19,118 bases of DNA from Ornithomonoglobus_A sp045612845 (GTDB taxonomy: Bacteria; Bacillota; Clostridia; UBA1381), in assembly GCA_045612845.1 (NCBI GenBank), contig JAZKZV010000015.1, positions 1-19,118 of the forward strand, written 5' to 3'. Position 1 is the first letter of the stretch; every line of letters starts with the position of its first letter. The notes beneath the pieces are model-generated. The model ran no database searches. It was not told the DNA's origin and worked only from the letters and a program-made list of their open reading frames with translations. Below are positions 13,879-19,118 of the stretch, in pieces. A program made the translations under genes and the position numbers.

Positions 13879-15727
13879 TTTTATTCCTTTCTGTGCAGAC
13901 ACCGCTCTTAAATGATGCCATACCGCAATTTGAACACTTTTCTCTGCAATGAGGAGTGGTTTTCTCTGCTTTCGCTTTTTCGTTTTCGTTTATAAAGAAA
14001 TCCTTTTTAACACCAATATCTATATGGTCCCAGGGTAAAATTTCATCATAATCGCGTTGGCGTGCATTGTAGAAGTTGGGGTCTATGCCAAGCTCATCAA
14101 ATGCTTCCATCCATAAATCAAAATTAAAATGCTCGCCCCATCCATCAAACTTGCATCCTTTTTGAACTGCACGTATTATAACATCGCAAAGACGTCTGTC
14201 GCCTCTTGCAAATACACCCTCAAGATAGCTTGTTTTATTGTCATGCCAGTTGTATTTAATCCGCTTTGAAGTAATTGCACCCTTTAGAGTATTTTGCTTT
14301 TCTATAAGCATTTCGCGGCTATCCTGCGGTTCCCATTGGAATGCAGTAAAAGGTTTAGGAACAAAGCTTGATGTGCTTACAGTTATGTTAATGTTTTTAG
14401 CACGTTCTTCTTTTGGTATTGCAAAGTACTGGTCTAATACTTTTTGTGCCAGGTCAGCAATTCCTCTTATGTCGTCATTCGTTTCGGTGGGGAGTCCAAT
14501 CATAAAATACAATTTCACATTCGTCCAACCACCCTTAAAGAGCATTGAGGTTGATTGCATAATATTTTCTTCTGTTATATTTTTATTTATAACATCTCTT
14601 AGTCTTTGAGTTCCTGCCTCGGGTGCAAAGGTAATACCTGTTTTTCTTACCTTTTGAACCTTATTCATAAGCTCAAGTGAGAAATTATCTATTCTTAATG
14701 ATGGCAGAGAAAGACCAATTTTCTTCTTCTCGGTAATATCTAAAAGTCCGTTTGTTAAATCGGGCAAGCCACTAAAATCACTTGTAGAAAGTGATGAGAG
14801 TGAAATTTCATCATAACCGCTGCAACAGAGTAGCTTATCTGCAAGATTAAGAAGTGTATCAGGCTTTCGTTCTCTGAGGGGACGGTAAATATACCCTGCC
14901 TGACAAAATCTGCAGCCACGCATACAACCGCGCATTACCTCAAGCATTACTCTGTCATGAACGACCTCGCCAAATGGTACTATTATGGTGTCCGGTGCAT
15001 ACGTCTTGTCAAAATCACGCATAATGCGTTTTTTTATGGTACGGGGAGCAACATCCTCGTTTGGTGTTATTGATTTTATTGTGTTGTCCTCGTTGTATTC
15101 AATATCATAAAAAGAGGGGACATATACGCCCTCGATTTTTGCAATAGCTCGCAGGTAATCCTTTTTATTCTTTTTGCCGCTCTTTTTCCATGCTGTATAT
15201 TCATCAATCACCTCATGCATTACTTCTTCGCCCTCGCCTAAAATAACGAAGTCAAAGACATCTGCTATAGGCTCAATATTATATGCACAGGGACCTCCGG
15301 CAGATATAATTGGGAAAGTTTCGTCTCTGTCTTTTGCAAGCATAGGAATTTGTGCCAAATCGAGCATATTTATAATGTTGGAATATGAAAGCTCATATTG
15401 GAGTGTGAATGCGAGCATATCAAAGTGAGTTATTTCATCGCCCGACTCAAGCGCAAAAAGACGCATACCGCGTGTGCGCATTTCGTTTTCCATATCTGTC
15501 CAGGGTGCAAAAACTCTCTCACAAAAAGTATCCTCACGGTTGTTAAGGGTGTGGTATAGAATTTTAAGTCCCAGATGAGACATTGCAATTTCGTATGTGT
15601 CCGCAAAGCAAAAACCAAGCCGCACATCTACATTGTCGGGATTTTTTAAAACTGAATTAAGCTCTCCGCCTGTGTATCGGGTTGGCTTTTCAACATTGCT
15701 TAAGATTTTGTCCTTTAGTGTAATCAC
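13871..15727 (-). CDS. TIGR03960-family B12-binding-type radical SAM protein
   Basis: The 618-residue protein has an N-terminal region that looks like a B12-binding Rossmann domain (about residues 30-190, with ISAGGPCAYN and VILGEGEE typical of the family). The radical SAM core follows, with cluster motif C268-x3-C272-x2-C275 inside EVMRGCMRGCRFCQAGY. Further core blocks are SLSTSDFSGLPDL, FAPEAGTQRLRDVINKN and MIGLPTET. The C-terminal tail is cysteine-rich (CREKCSNCGM, then a last cysteine), possibly a second metal site. Radical SAM enzymes cleave S-adenosylmethionine with a [4Fe-4S] cluster; the substrate of this family is unknown. It overlaps gerW by 4 bases upstream and the TIGR03936 gene by 8 bases downstream, consistent with a joint function. 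Confidence 0.9.
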   Translation of the reverse strand: MITLKDKILSNVEKPTRYTGGELNSVLKNPDNVDVRLGFCFADTYEIAMSHLGLKILYHTLNNREDTFCERVFAPWTDMENEMRTRGMRLFALESGDEITHFDMLAFTLQYELSYSNIINMLDLAQIPMLAKDRDETFPIISAGGPCAYNIEPIADVFDFVILGEGEEVMHEVIDEYTAWKKSGKKNKKDYLRAIAKIEGVYVPSFYDIEYNEDNTIKSITPNEDVAPRTIKKRIMRDFDKTYAPDTIIVPFGEVVHDRVMLEVMRGCMRGCRFCQAGYIYRPLRERKPDTLLNLADKLLCCSGYDEISLSSLSTSDFSGLPDLTNGLLDITEKKKIGLSLPSLRIDNFSLELMNKVQKVRKTGITFAPEAGTQRLRDVINKNITEENIMQSTSMLFKGGWTNVKLYFMIGLPTETNDDIRGIADLAQKVLDQYFAIPKEERAKNINITVSTSSFVPKPFTAFQWEPQDSREMLIEKQNTLKGAITSKRIKYNWHDNKTSYLEGVFARGDRRLCDVIIRAVQKGCKFDGWGEHFNFDLWMEAFDELGIDPNFYNARQRDYDEILPWDHIDIGVKKDFFINENEKAKAEKTTPHCREKCSNCGMASFKSGVCTERNKNE

Positions 15728-16113
15728 TCTGCTTTGTCCTCTCTCTTGGCATTTTTTGTTGTAATAAATCCGTTTACCTTGTCTATCAGACCGGGAATCA
15801 TATCTATTGCTTTGTTAAGTGGTGAGGGACCACCGCCATCCATTGGAATGAGGCGTACATTGCCGTTGGTAATTACCAAAAATGCCTCAGGTGTAACCTT
15901 TACACCGCCGCCTATACCTCCGCCGCTTGATGGCTTGTCCGGAGTGCCAAAATCACTTCCGCCACCGCCAAAACCCATCGAAACCTTTGAGACGGGGACT
16001 ATAATTGTGCCATCGTCCATGGATATAACGTCGCCAATGACCTTTTGTGTATTGGATACGACATCAATATTTTTCATAAGACTGTCGAGCATCTGGTTAA
16101 TGTTGTTACTCAT
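15724..16113 (-). CDS. GerW/YtfJ-family sporulation protein
   Basis: The 129-residue protein matches the GerW (YtfJ) family: an N-terminal segment with NTQKVIGDVISMDDGTIIVP (21-40), a SKVSMGFGGGGSDF turn (42-55), a glycine-rich stretch up to about residue 70, then VTPEAFLVITNGNVRLIP (73-90). In Bacillus, GerW is a spore protein needed for germination through certain receptors; orthologues mark spore-forming Firmicutes. A strong AAGGAGG site precedes the ATG at 16113. The start overlaps the stop of the DUF2953 gene as ATGA, a neighbourhood also known in Bacillus (ytfI-ytfJ). It is the best evidence in the window that the host is a spore former or descends from one. Confidence 0.9.
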   Translation of the reverse strand: MSNNINQMLDSLMKNIDVVSNTQKVIGDVISMDDGTIIVPVSKVSMGFGGGGSDFGTPDKPSSGGGIGGGVKVTPEAFLVITNGNVRLIPMDGGGPSPLNKAIDMIPGLIDKVNGFITTKNAKREDKAE

Positions 16114-16706
16114 TTTTTTATCCTCCTTGATAGTAATTTGTATTTTATTATTAGTGGTAAAAGCATAAATGATATAATTAAAACATGTGCGAGATTTGTG
16201 TGCAGTATGGCATGCAGACCACCTTTTACAACACAGTTATCGAAATCGGGAATTATATCTACACTATGTTTTTTTAGTTTCATATTCTGCTTCATAAAAC
16301 CCAATACCTGAAAAATCGCCGCATATGCACTACCGCATACCATGCCTGTGTCAGCAGGGTCAGATGTTCCTACTGTGGCACTTATAGTAAGCTCCTCTAT
16401 AGTTATAGCATGAGCAAAAATATAGTGCAAAATCTGTTTTGAGGTTTTTATTATTTCATCAAATAAATCCTTTAAAATAACAAACTGCTTTTTACTCTGC
16501 TGCTTATTTTCTGTTTCTTTTGTCTCTTTGTTCTCTGTATCCCTGTTCTTTGGTTTTTGTGTGGGATAAAGTCTTGATTTGAAAAATGCATATCCAAGGT
16601 CTATTGTTGTGCCATCAGAATTTATCAAAAACACAAAACGTGCAGGTATAAGAGAAACTGTAATAAGCAGTGCAAGAATTATCAGTACAATATATAAAAC
16701 AATCAT
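16110..16706 (-). CDS. DUF2953 membrane protein (YtfI-like)
   Basis: The 198-residue protein begins with a hydrophobic segment (residues 2-28), likely a membrane anchor. A charged, low-complexity linker (about 50-74, rich in K, E, N, T and Q) follows. The second half contains TISATVGTSDPADTGMVCGS (107-126), the recognisable DUF2953 block, with GSAYA immediately after, and IIPDF (151-155). Another hydrophobic stretch lies near 172-190. Function is unknown; genes of this family typically sit directly upstream of gerW/ytfJ, as here. It starts 2 bases after the scpB stop and shares ATGA with gerW. Confidence 0.85.
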   Translation of the reverse strand: MIVLYIVLIILALLITVSLIPARFVFLINSDGTTIDLGYAFFKSRLYPTQKPKNRDTENKETKETENKQQSKKQFVILKDLFDEIIKTSKQILHYIFAHAITIEELTISATVGTSDPADTGMVCGSAYAAIFQVLGFMKQNMKLKKHSVDIIPDFDNCVVKGGLHAILHTNLAHVLIISFMLLPLIIKYKLLSRRIKK

Positions 16707-16708
16707 AT

Positions 16709-17272
16709 TTAATTTTCCGTATCTTCTATTTCCAACTGCCCGTCATGAGGCTCGTCCCCGACTATTTCCTTAAAATCAACAGGAGGTAAATCCAATGGGG
16801 ATTTAAGACCAAAACAACGTAAAAACGTGTCGGTTGTAATATATAGAATAGGACGTCCCGGAGCGTCAAGTCTGCCTGCTTCTTCTATGAGACCTCTTTC
16901 ATAAAGTCTGTTGACGCAACCGTCAGAGTTTACACCTCTTATATGCTCAATCTGGCCTTTTGTTACGGGTTGTTTGTATGCTATAATTGCCAGAGCCTCC
17001 ATTGCGGCATTTGAAAGAGGCTGATTTCTTTGTTCTCCTAATATTTCCTGAATGTATGTATAGTATTCAGGACGTGAACAAATCTGATAACCGTCGAGTA
17101 TCTCTATTATATTAAAACCTCTTTTTTGCTCGTTGTATTCTTCCGCGAGCTCATTGACCGCTATCTTTACTTCGTCGATATTTACATCAAGTACAACTGC
17201 AAGTTTTGCTGCCTTTACCGGCTCGCCTGCTGCAAAAAGAATGCCCTCTATTGCATATTTAATGTTGTTCAT
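16709..17272 (-). CDS. scpB: Segregation and condensation protein B
   Basis: The 187-residue protein carries the tandem winged-helix pattern of ScpB: an N-terminal block YAIEGILFAAGEPVKAAKLA (6-25), and the hallmark LAIIAYKQPVTKGQIEHIRG (94-113) followed by LYERGLIEEAGRLDAPGRP (123-141) and TTDTFLRCFGL (146-156). ScpB dimers bind the ScpA kleisin and the SMC ATPase to form the condensin that organises and segregates the chromosome. A duplicated AGGAAAGGAA ribosome site overlaps the scpA end; the genes are 2 bases apart. Length is normal (~180-200). Confidence 0.95.
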   Translation of the reverse strand: MNNIKYAIEGILFAAGEPVKAAKLAVVLDVNIDEVKIAVNELAEEYNEQKRGFNIIEILDGYQICSRPEYYTYIQEILGEQRNQPLSNAAMEALAIIAYKQPVTKGQIEHIRGVNSDGCVNRLYERGLIEEAGRLDAPGRPILYITTDTFLRCFGLKSPLDLPPVDFKEIVGDEPHDGQLEIEDTEN

Positions 17273-17274
17273 TG

Positions 17275-18000
17275 TTATATTTTTTCCTTTCCTACGCTTA
17301 TGATAAAATCATCTGTATTTTCATCATAATCAGCACAAATCTGATTTAGCTTTATCATTTCAAGTACCGCCAAAAAAGTAGCAATCATTTCGGGTTTTGA
17401 GTCGTTGTAGCCGAACAAACTTTTAAATCCAAGTCGTTTCTTGTTGGTGAGTCTGTTTTTTATTTTATTTACCATGTCGCTTACGCTGACCTTTTCTCTG
17501 CCGACTATTCCTGAAAATGCGCGCTTTTCCGGTGGTCTTTCGCGTAGACGTCTTAACAAAATGCTGTTGAATGCGTCAGTTAAAGCGTTAATTGAGTGAA
17601 TATGTGTATATTCGGGGATAGGGAATTTTATACCCTCTTCCTCTCGGAAAACCATATATTTAGACGAGAACTCCGTTTTTCGAAGCTCTACAGAAGCCTC
17701 TTTAATTTTTTGGTATTCAATAAGTCTGTTCGCCAGGTCTTCACGTGGGTCTTCCTCGCTTTCTTCGTCGCGTGGTAATAGCATTCTTGATTTAATAAGT
17801 AGTAATTGAGAAGCCATAACCAAAAACTCAGAAGCATATTCCAGGTCGGAAGACTCAATACCATCAATTGCCTCGAGATATTGAGCGGTAATTTCCGCAA
17901 TGGGTATATCATAAATATTTACTTTGTTCTTTTTTATGAGCATCAACAACAAATCAAGAGGTCCCTCAAATGTGTCGAGCTTGTATAACATTGAGTTCAT
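17275..18000 (-). CDS. scpA: Segregation and condensation protein A (kleisin)
   Basis: The 241-residue protein has the ScpA N-terminal signature FEGPLDLLLMLIKKNKVNIY (9-28) followed by IPIAEITAQYLEAI and EFLVMASQLLLIKSRMLLP, the SMC-neck-binding kleisin domain. An acidic stretch (EESEEDPRED) comes next. The C-terminal winged-helix that binds the SMC head includes MIATFLAVLEMIKLNQI. It bridges SMC and ScpB in bacterial condensin. The ATG at 18000 follows the protease stop by one base and has an AAGGATGG site 9 bases upstream. Length matches the family (about 240-260). Confidence 0.95.
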   Translation of the reverse strand: MNSMLYKLDTFEGPLDLLLMLIKKNKVNIYDIPIAEITAQYLEAIDGIESSDLEYASEFLVMASQLLLIKSRMLLPRDEESEEDPREDLANRLIEYQKIKEASVELRKTEFSSKYMVFREEEGIKFPIPEYTHIHSINALTDAFNSILLRRLRERPPEKRAFSGIVGREKVSVSDMVNKIKNRLTNKKRLGFKSLFGYNDSKPEMIATFLAVLEMIKLNQICADYDENTDDFIISVGKEKI

Positions 18001-18001
18001 A

Positions 18002-18661
18002 TTACAAAGCCATCCTTACAAAAACGTTTAATATGTTTATTATTCCGTTAAATACAAATCCTACCCCTGTCCCTATAATTCTCGAAAATGCACCTGTAAG
18101 AGAGAGTACCATTATTAAATATATGCTGTATCTTTCGTATCGCATAAGACTGTAGTAGGTGCGGTTAGAAAGGAACATTCCAAGTATTCGTGAACCGTCA
18201 AGTGGGGGGATAGGGATAAGGTTAAATATCATAAAGCATAGATTTGTGTATGCAAATTGCATCGAAAATGTTTCTAAAAAACCAGTTAATGTATTGAGTG
18301 CGCCTGTTCTTACATTTATAATAAAGAAAACAGAATAAATAAGCAACCCGATAAATGCCATAATAAGGTTTGATAGCGGACCTGCAACTGCAACAAGAGC
18401 CATTCCTTTTTTTGAGTCTTTGTAGTAGCGCGGGTCGATAGCGACGGGTCTTGCCCAACCAAAGCCGGTTAAAAGCATCAGTATTGTTCCGGTTATATCA
18501 AGATGTGCAAGCGGGTTAAAGGATAACCTGCCCTCGCGTCTTGGTGTTGGGTCTCCTAACTTGTCTGATACAAAACCATGTGCAACCTCGTGTCCTGTTA
18601 TTGCAACAAGACGACACACCACACTTATCAATAGAGATAAAAAACTTCCTAATATATTCAT
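18002..18661 (-). CDS. Site-2 protease family (M50) intramembrane metalloprotease
   Basis: I start at 18661 (219 residues) because an AAGGAG site lies 10 bases upstream; an in-frame start at 18700 would overlap the 5' leader. Zinc-site residues are H24-E25-x2-H28 (HEVAH) and D155 in NLIPIPPLDGSR, the two motifs that define the family, both in hydrophobic segments. Four to six membrane segments are suggested (about 1-24, 55-70, 87-118, 136-152, and one or two near the C-terminus). The protein is a short, class III-type site-2 protease without PDZ or CBS domains, like those commonly found next to scpA in Clostridia. Its substrate is unknown; it should not be called SpoIVFB without more evidence. 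It is the first gene of the minus-strand operon. Confidence 0.9.
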   Translation of the reverse strand: MNILGSFLSLLISVVCRLVAITGHEVAHGFVSDKLGDPTPRREGRLSFNPLAHLDITGTILMLLTGFGWARPVAIDPRYYKDSKKGMALVAVAGPLSNLIMAFIGLLIYSVFFIINVRTGALNTLTGFLETFSMQFAYTNLCFMIFNLIPIPPLDGSRILGMFLSNRTYYSLMRYERYSIYLIMVLSLTGAFSRIIGTGVGFVFNGIINILNVFVRMAL

Positions 18662-18714
18662 TATAAAAATTCTCCTTATACGGTTTGGTATTAAAACCAT
18701 TATATACCTATTAT

Positions 18715-18743
18715 ATTATATAATTTTTTTACCATTTTGTAAA
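18715..18743 (-). promoter_or_regulatory. Sigma-A promoter of the protease-scpAB-gerW-radical SAM operon
   Basis: Read on the minus strand, TTTACA (18743-18738) and TATAAT (18720-18715) are separated by exactly 17 bases. A leader of about 47 bases then precedes the ATG at 18661. It is the only good promoter seen for the seven-gene operon, whose downstream genes have no intergenic room for others. Confidence 0.75.
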
Positions 18744-18887
18744 GTGTTTATACAAAAAATAATTTTTCGCGGGTAATATCTGTTTATATAAATTTAAACA
18801 AATTAAATAAAAACATACATCATAAATGCACTTATGACGATATAATACACAAAAAGACAAAAAGTTACAAAAAATTTAAAAAACCCC

Positions 18888-18916
18888 TTGACAAAGAGAG
18901 TAAGATGTGTTAAACT
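18888..18916 (+). promoter_or_regulatory. Upstream tandem promoter P1 of the probable rRNA operon
   Basis: There is a perfect TTGACA at 18888-18893 and TAAACT at 18911-18916 with a 17-base spacer. A small hairpin (8-bp stem, 18927-18934 with 18944-18951) would lie at the start of its transcript. Confidence 0.7.
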
Positions 18917-18956
18917 AACGAAGTTGTGTTTTTCGACAGCCTTGAAAAACAAATGA

Positions 18957-18993
18957 AATATTTTTTAAAAAAATTTTAAAAAAATTTAAAAAA
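18957..18993 (+). promoter_or_regulatory. A/T-tract UP-element-like region before P2
   Basis: An almost uninterrupted run of alternating T and A tracts sits directly upstream of the P2 -35 box. Such tracts upstream of rRNA promoters bind the RNA polymerase alpha subunit. Confidence 0.5.
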
Positions 18994-18997
18994 GGTA

Positions 18998-19026
18998 TTG
19001 ACAACTAAGAATAGTTGTGTTACAAT
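18998..19026 (+). promoter_or_regulatory. Downstream tandem promoter P2 of the probable rRNA operon
   Basis: TTGACA at 18998-19003 and TACAAT at 19021-19026 have a 17-base spacer. The spacer contains a perfect 7-bp inverted repeat, ACAACTA (19001-19007) and TAGTTGT (19012-19018), overlapping the end of the -35 box. The start point would be near 19033. Confidence 0.85.
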
Positions 19027-19118
19027 ATTAAAGCTGTCGCAAAGACAGGATGTACATTGAAAAGTAAACAGTGCAGAGTTCTTGTCAAGACATTAAGATG
19101 TCTAAACAATGAGTTTTT
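19027..19118 (+). other. Probable 16S rRNA operon leader (partial)
   Basis: After P2 the sequence has a 5-bp hairpin (19034-19048). A boxA-like stretch at 19051-19071 follows, resembling the TTGAAAACTGAACA element found in Firmicute rRNA leaders and spacers. A 6-bp hairpin (19088-19093 with 19098-19103) comes next, and the window ends in an AATGAG..TTTTT sequence of the kind that precedes a 16S gene. No ribosomal RNA sequence itself is inside the window, so the assignment is inferred from tandem strong promoters, UP-like tracts and the boxA-like element. A leader of another highly expressed operon is the alternative. Confidence 0.65.

Larger units (their letters stand above)
18662..19118. other. 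Intergenic region, no protein gene; divergent promoters
   Basis: No convincing reading frame exists here. From left to right: the 5' leader and promoter of the minus-strand operon, about 140 bases of A/T-rich DNA with nothing recognisable, then two plus-strand promoters and a structured leader. Base composition is much richer in A and T than the flanking genes, with repeated short A and T runs at 18957-18993. Confidence 0.8.

Noticed and set aside
15734..16168. A 144-codon plus-strand frame over gerW with a proline-rich translation
   Set aside because: The proline-rich part is simply the complement of the glycine-rich GerW segment. It has no promoter or family match.
18841..18846. TATAAT sequence as the -10 box of a third plus-strand promoter
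   Set aside because: No acceptable -35 box is found 16-18 bases upstream, and the region is so A/T-rich that the hexamer is expected by chance.
1..19118. CRISPR arrays, insertion sequences, tRNA genes or prophage genes
   Set aside because: I saw no direct-repeat array, transposase, integrase, cloverleaf-like sequence or phage protein. Gene spacing and composition look continuous outside the terminal A/T-rich region.

Overview
The window comes from a moderately AT-rich, Gram-positive, anaerobic and probably spore-forming member of the Clostridia. This is suggested by Shine-Dalgarno sites of the AAGGAGG type, a GerW-type sporulation protein, the ScpA/ScpB pair next to a site-2 protease, electron-transfer flavoprotein (ETF) based redox genes, and sigma-A type promoters with 17-base spacers. 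I cannot name a genus from the sequence alone.

Region 1 (1-11164, + strand) looks like one long catabolic operon that enters the window already in progress and ends at a clear intrinsic terminator after the nagB-like gene. In order it encodes the C-terminal part of a FAD-linked oxidase, a double [4Fe-4S] protein, a class II aldolase, a PfkB kinase, IolB, an FGGY kinase, a single-chain EtfB-EtfA fusion, a Gfo/Idh/MocA dehydrogenase, a sugar-phosphate isomerase-like TIM barrel, and divergent NagA-like and NagB-like enzymes. Aldolase, PfkB and IolB together match the last three steps of myo-inositol breakdown (IolB, IolC, IolJ). The FAD oxidase, Fe-S protein and fused ETF form a second, redox module. 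No transporter, IolD or recognisable regulator for this operon lies inside the window.

Region 2 (11165-13207, + strand) is a two-gene unit with its own near-consensus promoter. It encodes an XRE-type DNA-binding domain fused to a BadF/N-acetylglucosamine-kinase-like domain, then MurQ. With NagA/NagB-like proteins just upstream, this suggests amino-sugar or peptidoglycan-sugar recycling: MurNAc-6-P to GlcNAc-6-P to GlcN-6-P to fructose-6-P. The kinase fusion may also be the local regulator. A strong bidirectional terminator separates this unit from the next.

Region 3 (13225-18743, - strand) is a compact conserved clostridial operon transcribed toward region 2: M50 protease, ScpA, ScpB, DUF2953 protein, GerW, a TIGR03960-type radical SAM protein and its TIGR03936-type partner. 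Genes abut or overlap by a few bases, and a consensus-like promoter lies upstream of the protease.

Region 4 (18744-19118) has no protein gene. It holds very A/T-rich DNA, two tandem + strand promoters and a leader with short hairpins and a boxA-like sequence. This arrangement resembles the front of a ribosomal RNA operon, whose 16S gene would begin just beyond the window.

The most interesting parts are the compact EtfB-EtfA fusion embedded in a sugar/cyclitol operon with a FAD oxidase and an unusual Fe-S protein, and the XRE-kinase fusion paired with MurQ.
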